Origin: an uncultured Nitrospirota bacterium
GTDB taxonomy: Bacteria > CG2-30-53-67
DNA: 42,062 bases
Assembly: GCA_947259355.1 (NCBI GenBank)
Contig: CAMYMF010000020.1
Coordinates: forward strand, 3,484-45,545
Reading direction: 5' to 3'
Part shown: one piece after another, positions 1 to 7,204 of the stretch
How the letters are laid out: the number at the start of each line of letters is the position of its first letter
Numbering within the stretch: the first letter of the stretch is position 1
Notes under the pieces: model-generated
Database searches by the model: none
Told to the model about the DNA's origin: nothing
Seen by the model: only the letters and a program-made list of their open reading frames with translations
Program-made: the position numbers and the translations under genes

Positions 1-551
1 AGATGAAGCATCAGGACCCTCTGAACCCCATGGACGGAACTGATTTCACAGCACAGTTGGCCCAGTTCTCCAGTCTGGAGCAGCTCTTTGTGATCAATGA
101 GAACCTCGAGGGGCTCCAGGCCTATCAGGAGGATTTGGCGGCCCTGCAGGTCACCGATTACATTGGTCGGGAAGTGTTGAACGCGGGCAACGGCATCACC
201 GTCTCCGACGGCACGGTCAGTCGGGCGTCCTACCGCCTCTCGGAGAATGCGGCGCGCGGAAGTTTCACCCTCTACGACGCTCAGGGCGGTATTGTCCGGA
301 TCGTCGATCTTGGAAGAAAGGCCGCCGGCCTCTACGATGTCGTCTGGGATGGAACGGACATGGAGGGCAATGTCGTGCCCGATGGCACCTACCGTCTTCA
401 GAGCGACTTCTACGATGGCGACGGGGGGTATCTCCCCTCGCAGACTTACCAGACCTCGCAAGTGACGGGCATCCTCTACACCGAAGAGGGTCCGCGCCTG
501 GATCTCGGGGACCGATCGGTGCCCCTCCAGGATGTGGTCAAGATATACTGA
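1..551 (+). CDS. flgD: Flagellar hook-capping (scaffold) protein FlgD, 5' end missing
   Basis: The visible 182 residues begin inside the family's N-terminal export/assembly region: QDPLNPMDGTDFTAQLAQFS followed by SLEQL is the classic FlgD signature, which normally lies some tens of residues into the protein. The real start is therefore upstream of the window, and the Met at base 3 is internal. The rest fits the FlgD Ig-like/tudor core, including the segment running from GGIVRIVDLG to PDGTYRL near residues 93-132. In the family, FlgD caps the growing hook and allows FlgE subunits to polymerise outside the cell. It lies directly before the conserved small flagellar-operon gene and flgE, the usual hook-operon order. 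The stop TGA is at 549-551. The identification is secure; the N-terminus cannot be judged. Confidence 0.95.
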   Translation, partial: MKHQDPLNPMDGTDFTAQLAQFSSLEQLFVINENLEGLQAYQEDLAALQVTDYIGREVLNAGNGITVSDGTVSRASYRLSENAARGSFTLYDAQGGIVRIVDLGRKAAGLYDVVWDGTDMEGNVVPDGTYRLQSDFYDGDGGYLPSQTYQTSQVTGILYTEEGPRLDLGDRSVPLQDVVKIY

Positions 552-597
552 TTCGGCCCACCACGGAAGGTAAGGGTTGTTGCAAAGGAGCAGTTTC

Positions 598-987
598 ATG
601 GTTAAAACGATACAGAGCGCGCCGGTCCGGTCGACACCGCAGACGGAGCGGACACCCGCGCAGAGCGGGGGCCGCGTGGCCGGTGCCGGCGGGCGTTCTT
701 TTGACGCCATCCTCCAGGAGCAGGTGGCTGCCGGGGAACTCCGCTTCTCCCGCCATGCGGCGGAGCGGATGGCCAGCCGGAACATCCGGGTCAGTGAAAG
801 TGATCTGGCCCGCATGCGCGGGGCCGTGGAGCAAGCGGCGGCGCGCGGGATGAAAGACTCTCTTCTCGTGGTCGACCGGCATGCTTTCATCGTCAGTGTG
901 GAGAATCGAACGGTGGTCACGGCCCTGGACCGGGCGTCCATGCGGGACCAGCTGTTCACGAACATCGACAGCGCCGTGCTCCTTTGA
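598..987 (+). CDS. Conserved flagellar operon protein (TIGR02530-like), function unknown
   Basis: A 129-residue protein between flgD and flgE. ATG 598 is chosen because AAGGAG at 585-590 sits 7 bases upstream; an in-frame TTG at 577 has no such site. After a variable, disordered-looking N-terminus of about 45 residues, the rest matches my recollection of the small family found in hook operons of Gram-positive bacteria and deltaproteobacteria: LRFSRHAAERMASRNI, then KDSLLVVDRHAFIVSVENRT and FTNIDSAVLL at the very end. No catalytic motif, membrane segment or signal peptide is visible. Position suggests a role in hook assembly or its checkpoint, but that is inference. To my knowledge the family has no settled function. 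Confidence 0.85.
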   Translation: MVKTIQSAPVRSTPQTERTPAQSGGRVAGAGGRSFDAILQEQVAAGELRFSRHAAERMASRNIRVSESDLARMRGAVEQAAARGMKDSLLVVDRHAFIVSVENRTVVTALDRASMRDQLFTNIDSAVLL

Positions 988-1140
988 GGATGTGACAGGG
1001 CGGGACGCTTCGGATGAGGCGGCCCATGGCAGGAATGAAAAGGCCGGTCCCCGCAGGGGGAGGCCTTTCGCTGCGGACCGACGGAAGCAGCGACGGACGG
1101 AATGCCGGCGGGTGTGCCGTGTTCCGGAAAGGATGACATT
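988..1140 (+). other. Intergenic spacer with strong hairpin before flgE
   Basis: This 153-base gap holds a potential stem-loop at about 1039-1067. AAAGGCC pairs with GGCCTTT, and within it TCCCC pairs with GGGGA across a four-base loop, leaving a two-base GG bulge on the left arm. There is no T-run after it, so it is not a classical terminator. An RNA-processing or translation-buffering hairpin ahead of flgE is possible. The overlapping reading frames here look like shadows. No sigma-54 or sigma-28 promoter was recognised. GGAAAGGATG just upstream of 1141 supplies the flgE ribosome site. Confidence 0.45.
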
Positions 1141-2772
1141 ATGACCATACTCAGTTCTCTGTACTCCGGGGTGAGCGGGCTGACCACCAATGGCAATGCC
1201 CTCTCCATCATTGGAGACAATATCGCCAATGTCAATACCATCGGCTTCAAGACGAGCCGGGCCTCCTTTGCGGATGTGATGGCCTCGTCCCTTGCAGGGG
1301 CGGGCAGCAAACAGATTGGTCAGGGCGCCCGGCTCTCGTCCATTGAGGTGCAGTTCACGCAGGGCTCCTTTCAGACGACCTCCAACCCCACGGACCTTTC
1401 CATCGACGGGAAAGGCTTCTTCATGCTTCAGGATGACAACGGGGTCTACTTCAGCCGGGCTGGCCAGTTTCACTTCGACAAGGGCGGCGACCTGGTGAAT
1501 CCCTCGGGAATCCGCGTCCAGGGTTATGGGGTCGACCCGAACGGAAACATCACGGGGGCTCTGGGCAATATCAACATCTCCGGCATCTCGTCTTCACCCT
1601 GGGCGACCACCGAGGTCATCGTCGATGCCAATCTCGACTCCCAGGCGGCCATTCTCGGGTTGAATCAGACGCTGGCCTCCGGTCCTGCGAGTGCCACGAC
1701 GCTGGTCGGAGGCGAAACCCTGACGATCGATCTGGATGGCGACGGTGCCCAGAGCATCACCCTTGCGGCCAATACCACGGGCGCGGCCATTGCGACCGAC
1801 ATTCAGGCGAAGGTCCGGGCCCTCACAGCGGCCAGCCCCGCAAACCAGGCGGCCTTTGACAATTTCATCTGCACCTACAACGCCAGCACGGGCAGCTACA
1901 AACTTCTCTCCGGAACGAACACGGCGGCCTCGGCCGTGGCGGTGACCGGAGGCACAGGCCAGGCAGCGCTCAAGCTCGATGCGGCAGGGGGAGCGACCTC
2001 CTCGGGAGCATTTGACGTGGACGACCCCATTGACACCTCCAATTTTTCGACGGCGTTGACCGTTTACGACTCCCTCGGGAATCCCCACCAGCTCTCGCTC
2101 TATTTCCGTAAGGATACCATCAACGACTGGAGCTGGTATGCCGTGGTGAACGATGCGGACAACGGCAACGGCACGGGAGACGAGGTGCAGGCCCGGGGGA
2201 GCCTCTCTTTCGGGTCATCGGGAGAACTGGCCAAAATCAGTCCCGTGACCTTCACCACGGGCGGGTTCGACTTCCAGGGGGGCGCCCTGCAGGATCAGAC
2301 CGTCACCTTTGATTTCGGCACGGCCGTAGCCGATGGCGGCACGGGGGTGGACGGCCTGACACAGTACGGTCTGACCTCCTCCGCAACCTTCCAGAGCCAG
2401 GACGGCTACACCTCCGGTTCGCTGCGCAACATCAGTATCAGCTCCGACGGCGTCATGGTCGGCAGCTTTTCCAACGGCCGCACCAGCACCATCGCGCAAA
2501 TCGCCCTGGCCACATTCCAGAGCAACGAGGGGCTGACCCGAATCGGCGGGAACCTCTTTCTCGAATCGGCCGGATCGGGACAACCCATCGTCGGGCAGCC
2601 GAGCTCCGGCGGGCGGGGCAACATCAGTTCCAACTCACTCGAGCAGTCCACGGTGGATCTGGCCCAGGAGTTCGTGAACATGATCACCAGTCAACGCGGT
2701 TTCCAGGCCAACTCCCGCACCATCACCACCACCGATGAGCTCCTGCAGGAGCTCATCAACCTCAAACGATAG
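1141..2772 (+). CDS. flgE: Flagellar hook protein FlgE
   Basis: A 543-residue hook subunit. ATG 1141 gives the canonical N-terminus MTILSSLYSGVSGLTTNGNA followed by LSIIGDNIANVNTIGFKTSR, the rod/hook-family heptad segment with the ANVNTIGFK motif; a longer ATG at 1102 would add 13 unrelated residues. The C-terminus, with SLEQSTVDLAQEFVNMITSQ, RGFQANSRTI and a final LLQELINLKR, is the matching D0 coiled-coil helix. Between them lies a long Ala/Thr/Gly-rich middle (roughly residues 160-310) that corresponds to the variable surface domains. It is longer than the enterobacterial FlgE of about 400 residues, as is common in this group. FlgE polymerises into the hook after export by the type III gate encoded downstream. 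A perfect hairpin follows the stop. Confidence 0.97.
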   Translation: MTILSSLYSGVSGLTTNGNALSIIGDNIANVNTIGFKTSRASFADVMASSLAGAGSKQIGQGARLSSIEVQFTQGSFQTTSNPTDLSIDGKGFFMLQDDNGVYFSRAGQFHFDKGGDLVNPSGIRVQGYGVDPNGNITGALGNINISGISSSPWATTEVIVDANLDSQAAILGLNQTLASGPASATTLVGGETLTIDLDGDGAQSITLAANTTGAAIATDIQAKVRALTAASPANQAAFDNFICTYNASTGSYKLLSGTNTAASAVAVTGGTGQAALKLDAAGGATSSGAFDVDDPIDTSNFSTALTVYDSLGNPHQLSLYFRKDTINDWSWYAVVNDADNGNGTGDEVQARGSLSFGSSGELAKISPVTFTTGGFDFQGGALQDQTVTFDFGTAVADGGTGVDGLTQYGLTSSATFQSQDGYTSGSLRNISISSDGVMVGSFSNGRTSTIAQIALATFQSNEGLTRIGGNLFLESAGSGQPIVGQPSSGGRGNISSNSLEQSTVDLAQEFVNMITSQRGFQANSRTITTTDELLQELINLKR

Positions 2773-2780
2773 GATGTGTC

Positions 2781-2802
2781 GGGGGAGGCGCAAGCCTCCC
2801 CC
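2781..2802 (+). terminator. Perfect GC hairpin after flgE (terminator-like, no T-run)
   Basis: GGGGGAGGC at 2781-2789, the GNRA-type loop GCAA at 2790-2793, and GCCTCCCCC at 2794-2802 form a perfect 9-bp stem eight bases after the flgE stop. No T-tract follows. It may be a 3'-end stabiliser or a weak or Rho-assisted terminator for the hook operon. A similar GGGGC-GCAA-GCCCC hairpin occurs inside motB at 4641-4654. Confidence 0.5.
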
Positions 2803-3046
2803 GCCTGTCAAAGGCCTGACTCCCTCCGATTAACTTTGACGTGAGAGGATGCTTCCTGGATCCTCGCCGGCCGCACGCCGCGCGCATGGGCGTTGGTGTA
2901 GGCGACCCCGCCCCAGGGTACTGTGCGACCGTGCAGCAGACAAGCCTCATGTTTTCAATCAGATAGAGCCTGCGCAGGCGGGCCTGGTGCCAACGAGACG
3001 GCGGCCGCGCTTCGGCGCGACCGTGCCGGCGCCTGGCACGGCCGTT

Positions 3047-3062
3047 TGGCACACGGTTTGCT
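3047..3062 (+). promoter_or_regulatory. Sigma-54 promoter (-24/-12) upstream of motA
   Basis: TGGCACACGGTTTGCT matches the sigma-54 consensus (TGGCAC, five bases, TTGCW), with exactly ten bases between the invariant GG and GC. The predicted transcript start is about 3072, some 40 bases before motA. It would drive motA through fliA, since no later promoter is obvious in that run. A second TGGCAC at 3034-3039, 13 bases upstream, lacks a correctly spaced GC and may instead be half of the inverted repeat at 3021-3041. Confidence 0.85.
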
Positions 3063-3112
3063 TTAAAGGCCATAGGGTAAGGGACGGATAAACTCTGAAA
3101 GGATGCGCTTTC

Positions 3113-3877
3113 ATGGATATCGCGACCATTGTGGGAATTGTGACGGCCTTTGCACTGGTGCTGCTCTCGATCTTCCTCGGCAGCGGTTTGACCATCTTTA
3201 TCGACGTGCCCTCCGTGGCGATTGTGGTGGGCGGGGTCGTCGGCGTGACCTTGATCAACTACCCCCTCTCCGATCTTTTGAAAGTGACGAGCGTGGCCCT
3301 GAAGACGCTCTTTCCGACCAACAACAACCCCACCGAGATTGTCTCCAAGCTGGTGGAGTTTTCGGGAACGGCGCGAAAGGAAGGAATCCTGGCACTGGAG
3401 AACGCAGCGGCTGAGCTGAACCACGGTTTTCTAAAGAAAGGGATTCAACTGGCCGTCGACGGCCTGGAGAATCCATCGGTCCGGGAGATTCTGGAGATTG
3501 AAATCCAGAAACAGGAGGAGCGTCACAAGCTGGGCGCCGAGATCTTCACATCCATGGGAACCTATGGCCCGGCCATGGGCATGATCGGCACCCTCATTGG
3601 GCTGGTCCAGATGCTCCAGACCATGAACGATCCGAGCTCCATCGGCCCGGCCATGGCCGTGGCGCTGTTGACGACTTTCTACGGGGCCATCATGGCCAAT
3701 ATGCTCTTTCTCCCCATGGCCGGCAAACTGCGCAACAGCAGTGCCAAAGAAGTCTTCACCAATGAGCTGATCATGGAGGGGATTCTCGCCATCAACAGCG
3801 GCGACAATCCCCGCGTGGTGGAACAGAAGCTGCATTCATTCATTGCGCCTAAACTGCGCAAATCAAGTTTTAACTAG
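3113..3877 (+). CDS. motA: Flagellar stator protein MotA (MotA/PomA family)
   Basis: A 254-residue inner-membrane protein with the four-helix MotA/PomA pattern: two N-terminal hydrophobic segments (about residues 5-25 and 33-50), a charged cytoplasmic loop, then two more helices around residues 150-205. The family signature GPAMGMIGTLIGLVQML is followed by NDPSSIGPAMAVALLTTFYG. MotA surrounds MotB and uses ion flow to push on FliG in the C-ring; the cytoplasmic loop carries the charged residues that contact the rotor. The length is normal. ATG 3113 has GAAAGGAT about 8 bases upstream. It is the first gene after the sigma-54 promoter and is followed 35 bases later by motB. The sequence resembles Pom-type proteins, but the coupling ion cannot be read with certainty. 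Confidence 0.95.
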   Translation: MDIATIVGIVTAFALVLLSIFLGSGLTIFIDVPSVAIVVGGVVGVTLINYPLSDLLKVTSVALKTLFPTNNNPTEIVSKLVEFSGTARKEGILALENAAAELNHGFLKKGIQLAVDGLENPSVREILEIEIQKQEERHKLGAEIFTSMGTYGPAMGMIGTLIGLVQMLQTMNDPSSIGPAMAVALLTTFYGAIMANMLFLPMAGKLRNSSAKEVFTNELIMEGILAINSGDNPRVVEQKLHSFIAPKLRKSSFN

Positions 3878-3881
3878 TCCG

Positions 3882-3898
3882 GCCACCCGCACGGTGGC
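3882..3898 (+). other. Small perfect hairpin between motA and motB
   Basis: GCCACC (3882-3887), loop CGCAC, GGTGGC (3893-3898) form a 6-bp stem in the 35-base gap. There is no T-run. It could slow ribosomes or nucleases and help make more MotA than MotB (stators contain five MotA to two MotB), but this is inference only. Confidence 0.3.
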
Positions 3899-3912
3899 GC
3901 ACGAGGGACGGG

Positions 3913-4752
3913 ATGGCCAAAAAGAAGAAAGGGTGTAGCTGTGAACCGGGTCTGCCGGGGTGGATGGCCACCTTCTCCGACATGATGACGCTGTTGCTGA
4001 CCTTTTTTGTGCTGCTGCTCTCCATGTCGTCCCTGGACCAGCAGCGGATCAAAGAGGCCCTGGGGTCGCTAAAGGGGTCCCTAGGGGTTCTGCACGGTGG
4101 GACCAAGACCGAGGTCAATGTGCGGGAACTGCTGCCTTCCCTGGAGATGGTTGAGATCTCGCCCCGGCAGCTGGTGGACAAGGACTATGAACGGATTCGA
4201 CTCGAGCTTTATCGCAAGAAGATGGACAACAAGATTCGGGCGGACCGCACCGAGATGGGCATTCTTCTGCACATCGATAGCTCGGTGCTCTTCGGTCCGG
4301 GCCAGGCTGAGTTCGGCGCGGAAGCAGAGGCCGTCTTGAAAGATGTGGCAGAAATCCTGCGGGAAACCCGATGGCAGGTTCGTGTGGAAGGGCACACGGA
4401 CAATGTTCCCATCCGTACCGTCCGTTTTCCGTCGAATTGGGAGCTGTCCACGGCGCGCGCCGTCAACACCCTCCGCTTCTTTACAGAGCAGCAGAAGATG
4501 GAACCGGCCCGATTCTCAGCCGTCGGCTACGGCGAGACCCAGCCCGTCGCCTCCAATGAGGATACCGAGGGCAGGGCCCGCAACCGGCGGGTGACCGTTG
4601 TCCTCATTGAACCGTCCGGCGTGAAAAAAGAGCCACCGCAGGGGCGCAAGCCCCACGGGCGTGCGGAGAAGACCCGTTCCGGCAGATCGGGCTTCAGTTT
4701 CTCACTCAACATGAAACGGCGGGTGCTGGAACAGGCCCGGGGAGGAGAATAA
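3913..4752 (+). CDS. motB: Flagellar stator protein MotB (Pom-like N-terminus, OmpA-family C-terminus)
   Basis: A 279-residue protein with one N-terminal membrane helix and a periplasmic peptidoglycan-binding domain. The segment PGLPGWMATFSDMMTLLLTF then FVLLLSM carries the ion-binding aspartate at residue 23. The OmpA/MotB domain shows VEGHTDNVPI, NWELSTARAVN and ARNRRVTVV (about residues 155-230), which anchor the stator to the wall. The helix context (GLPxWMxTFSDMM) is closer to PomB than to enterobacterial MotB, so sodium use is possible but unproven. After the OmpA domain comes an unusual tail of about 45 Lys/Arg-rich residues. The stop TAA abuts the fliL ATG, which implies translational coupling. 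Confidence 0.95.
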   Translation: MAKKKKGCSCEPGLPGWMATFSDMMTLLLTFFVLLLSMSSLDQQRIKEALGSLKGSLGVLHGGTKTEVNVRELLPSLEMVEISPRQLVDKDYERIRLELYRKKMDNKIRADRTEMGILLHIDSSVLFGPGQAEFGAEAEAVLKDVAEILRETRWQVRVEGHTDNVPIRTVRFPSNWELSTARAVNTLRFFTEQQKMEPARFSAVGYGETQPVASNEDTEGRARNRRVTVVLIEPSGVKKEPPQGRKPHGRAEKTRSGRSGFSFSLNMKRRVLEQARGGE

Positions 4753-5271
4753 ATGGCGAAGAGCAAGGAAGACACCCAGGCGGACAACGGAGAGGTGAAA
4801 AAGGCTAAGAAATCAACCGGGAAGCTCGTGACCCTGCTTCTGATCGTGTTGCTCGTGCTCGGCGGCGGGGGGGTCGCGGCCTACAAGTTTGTCTTGAACA
4901 AGCCCGAAGCTGCGGAGACCGCCGAGGAATCTTCGGCCAAAGGCCCTGAAACCGACCTGGAAAAGCTCATCGGAACCATGGTGCGGCTTGACACCTTTCT
5001 GGTCAATATCGAGGGCGAGGGTGAGACGCGCTTTCTCAAGACCTCGCTGACGCTGGAGCTGGAGCGCGCCGATGTGCAGCGCGAAATAGAACTGCGCATG
5101 GACCAGATTCGGGACAATATTCTGGTGCTTCTGAGCAGCAAGAACTTCGCGGAAATCCGGAGCTTTGACGGCAAATACATCCTTCGGGAGGAGATCGAGG
5201 ATCAGTTGAACAACCTTCTGGTCACCGGTGCCGTGAAGAACATCTACTTTACCGAATTTGTGGTGCAGTGA
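4753..5271 (+). CDS. fliL: Flagellar basal-body-associated protein FliL
   Basis: A 172-residue single-pass membrane protein. A lysine-rich cytoplasmic start (about 22 residues) precedes one hydrophobic helix (about residues 24-45). The FliL domain follows, with the recognisable stretch VRLDTFLVNIEGEGETRFLK and later RDNILVLLSSKNFAEIRSFD, and ends in YFTEFVVQ. In characterised species FliL forms a ring around the stator and supports high torque. The order motA-motB-fliL-fliM fits that role. The ATG directly follows the motB stop, with GGAGGAG at 4740-4746 as ribosome site. The length is typical. Confidence 0.95.
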   Translation: MAKSKEDTQADNGEVKKAKKSTGKLVTLLLIVLLVLGGGGVAAYKFVLNKPEAAETAEESSAKGPETDLEKLIGTMVRLDTFLVNIEGEGETRFLKTSLTLELERADVQREIELRMDQIRDNILVLLSSKNFAEIRSFDGKYILREEIEDQLNNLLVTGAVKNIYFTEFVVQ

Positions 5272-5278
5272 GGCAACC

Positions 5279-6277
5279 ATGGCGGACATACTCGATCAGA
5301 GTGAAGTTGATGCACTGTTAAGGGGCGTGGCGTCGGGGGATCTGGAAACGGAGACCGACCAGCCGCCGTCGGATGCCGAGGAGATGGTCTATGATTTGAC
5401 CAATCCAGAGCGGATCATCCGGGGCAAGATGCCGGCCCTCACGGTGGTACACGACAAATTCGTCAAAGGGTTTCAGATGTCTCTGAGCAACTACCTGCGC
5501 AAAGACGTGGAAGTGCAGATCTTAAGTTTTGATGTCATGAAGTATGTCCGTTTCATTGAGACCATCCCCATGCCCGCAAGCCTGTGCATGTTGAAAGTGG
5601 CACCCAACAACGGGGTCATGATCGTCGTCATGGACGCCCAGATCGTCTTCAGCATGATGGACATTTTGTGCGGCGGCACCGGCAGCAGCCGGTTCAAAGT
5701 GGAGGGGCGGGATTTTACCGCGCTGGAGCAGCGCATCATTGAGAAGGTGGTCTTGCGCGCTGCGGAGGAAATGACAGCGGCCTGGAAGCAGGTGGTGCCG
5801 CTGGAGCTCTCTCTGGCGCGCATGGAAACGAATCCTCGCTTCGTGCAGTCCGTAGAGCGCACTGAGACGCTGGTGATCTACACCTTCGAAGTCGTCATGG
5901 ATCAGGTGACCTGCAACCTGCGCGTGTGCATTCCCTATTCCACCATCGAGCCCTTTCGCACACAGCTCTCCGGTGAGTTGCAGACGGAAAAGGTGCTCGA
6001 GCAGAATCAACGGGAGAACCGGCGTCTTCAGCGCGGCCTGAAGAAGATGTCCGTCGACCTGGTGGTGCAGGTCGGCCAGGGAGCGGTGACCTTTGGCGAC
6101 ATTCTTGAACTTTCGGAGGGCGACATCATCGAACTGGACCGGGACCTGGACAGCCCCTTTGATGTGCTGTGTGAGGGCGTTCCCAAGTTCTACGGGTTCC
6201 CCGGTCAGCACCGCTCCAAGATGGCGGTGCGGATTCAATCCGATTATGACAGTGACCAGGAGAAAGACCATGACTGA
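5279..6277 (+). CDS. fliM: Flagellar motor switch protein FliM
   Basis: A 332-residue C-ring protein. ATG 5279 is preferred over an upstream in-frame codon at 5258 that lies inside fliL, because it yields the expected N-terminus MADILDQSEVDALLRGV. That segment is the conserved peptide that binds phosphorylated CheY. The middle domain (about residues 50-230) and the C-terminal SPOA/FliN-like domain follow, with VVQVGQGAVTFGDILELSEG and the final GFPGQHRSKMAVRI block. FliM passes the CheY-P signal to FliG to change rotation direction. GAGG overlapping the fliL stop provides the ribosome site. The end overlaps the fliN start by eight bases. Confidence 0.97.
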   Translation: MADILDQSEVDALLRGVASGDLETETDQPPSDAEEMVYDLTNPERIIRGKMPALTVVHDKFVKGFQMSLSNYLRKDVEVQILSFDVMKYVRFIETIPMPASLCMLKVAPNNGVMIVVMDAQIVFSMMDILCGGTGSSRFKVEGRDFTALEQRIIEKVVLRAAEEMTAAWKQVVPLELSLARMETNPRFVQSVERTETLVIYTFEVVMDQVTCNLRVCIPYSTIEPFRTQLSGELQTEKVLEQNQRENRRLQRGLKKMSVDLVVQVGQGAVTFGDILELSEGDIIELDRDLDSPFDVLCEGVPKFYGFPGQHRSKMAVRIQSDYDSDQEKDHD

Positions 6278-6647
6278 TGAGAAGGATCAGGAAACGACGG
6301 CGGTCGATGCAACGGGGACACAGGCCCCCGCCGGTATGGCCACACAAAATATGGGCGCGACGGCAGACGTCGTGGAGGAGACCACGGCCCGGAGTATCGA
6401 CTTCGTTCTCGATTTGCCGCTGCGGGTAACGGTGGAGCTGGGGCGAACCAAAATGGTGGTCAACGATCTGCTACAGCTGGCCCAGGGCTCCATTGTGGAG
6501 CTGGAAAAACCCGCGGGGGAGGCGCTGGAGATTCTGGTCAACGAGAAGCTCATTGCCCGGGGCGAAGTGGTCTCCGTGAATGAAAAGTTCGGTATTCGGG
6601 TGACGGAGATCATCTCACCGACAGAACGTATTGAAAAGTTGGGGTGA
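6270..6647 (+). CDS. fliN: Flagellar motor switch protein FliN
   Basis: A 125-residue C-ring component. ATG 6270 overlaps the fliM stop (ATGACTGA), with AGGAG at 6258-6262 upstream, which implies coupled translation. The first 45 residues are low-complexity and acidic. The SPOA domain follows (about residues 45-120): DLPLRVTVELGRTKMVVND, then LAQGSIVELEKPAGEALEIL, KLIARGEVVSVNEKFGIRV and TEIISPTERI. FliN forms the base of the C-ring and helps dock the export ATPase complex through FliH. Length and motifs are typical. A long frame starting at 6093 inside fliM is not the gene start. Confidence 0.96.
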   Translation: MTDEKDQETTAVDATGTQAPAGMATQNMGATADVVEETTARSIDFVLDLPLRVTVELGRTKMVVNDLLQLAQGSIVELEKPAGEALEILVNEKLIARGEVVSVNEKFGIRVTEIISPTERIEKLG

Positions 6648-6652
6648 GCGTT

Positions 6653-7204
6653 ATGGACACGCACAGAGAGAGGCGCGCATATTCCATGGAGCGGTTGCTG
6701 TCAGGACTCCTCTGCTTCGGCATCCTCTGCTTGGCCGGGATGGTGACCGCCGACCCAGGCCACGGCGCTCTGTCGGCCAATTCGTCGGACGCAGTCATGG
6801 CAGTGCACGGGCTGGACAGTCCGCAGACGACGGGGCCCGAGGAAAATCGCGCCCCGCCGGACCTCATCCAGTCCGGCACGCGTCTTTTTTCCGCAACCCT
6901 CGTCGTCATTGCACTGCTGGCCCTGGGCTCCTACGGCGTGCGGCGATTCATGAACCACCGGAGCTTCCTCTCCGGGTCGGGGACGATGATTCGCGTCGTC
7001 ACCACACGCAGTTTGGGAGCCAGAAGCTCCCTCGCGGTCATTGAAATCGGCGAGGCTCGATTTGTCATCGGTGTGTCACCGCAGCGGATTTCTTTTCTGA
7101 CCGCGCTGGGCGGCGGGGACAACGGCGACGGTCTTTTGCGCGAGGCGTCTGGCTTTGCGCGGGAGCTGCAGAAGAGCACCGAGAAAGGCGGGGCAGGTTC
7201 ATGA
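6653..7204 (+). CDS. fliO: Flagellar export protein FliO
   Basis: A 183-residue protein between fliN and fliP. ATG 6653 is preferred because GGGGTGA lies just upstream; a GTG at 6644 and an ATG at 6686 are alternatives. The N-terminus contains a signal-peptide-like stretch (LLSGLLCFGILCLAGMV), then a periplasmic linker, a transmembrane helix (about residues 80-100, with ATLVVIALLALGSYGV) and the short cytoplasmic FliO domain (IRVVTTRSLGARSSLAVIEI, then FVIGVSPQRISFLTAL). FliO is a chaperone for FliP assembly in the type III export gate. The family is poorly conserved, so the call rests on both motif and position. Its stop overlaps the fliP ATG (ATGA). Confidence 0.9.
   Translation: MDTHRERRAYSMERLLSGLLCFGILCLAGMVTADPGHGALSANSSDAVMAVHGLDSPQTTGPEENRAPPDLIQSGTRLFSATLVVIALLALGSYGVRRFMNHRSFLSGSGTMIRVVTTRSLGARSSLAVIEIGEARFVIGVSPQRISFLTALGGGDNGDGLLREASGFARELQKSTEKGGAGS

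Larger units (their letters stand above)
2773..3112 (+). other. 340-base intergenic region between flgE and motA
   Basis: No gene is supported here; frames on both strands are GC-driven shadows. From left to right it holds: a perfect 9-bp GC hairpin with a GCAA loop right after flgE (2781-2802); a palindromic GCCTGCGCAGGC near 2969-2980; a UUCG-type hairpin at about 3003-3022; a 7-bp inverted repeat with CCGTGCC and GGCACGG arms at 3021-3041; and a sigma-54 promoter at 3047-3062. The motA ribosome site (GAAAGGAT) is at 3097-3104. The clustered inverted repeats are candidates for activator binding, but none matches a site I can name. Confidence 0.6.

Noticed and set aside
881-1144. Open frame of 87 codons between the small hook-operon gene and flgE
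   Set aside because: It overlaps the conserved end of the upstream gene in another frame, has no ribosome site, and contains the hairpin at 1039-1067.
3034-3050. Second sigma-54 promoter at TGGCAC 3034
   Set aside because: There is no GC dinucleotide at the required ten-base spacing (TG at 3047-3048).
2849-3091. Possible 80-codon gene in the flgE-motA gap
   Set aside because: No ribosome site, Arg/Pro-rich composition, and it runs through the sigma-54 promoter and inverted repeats.
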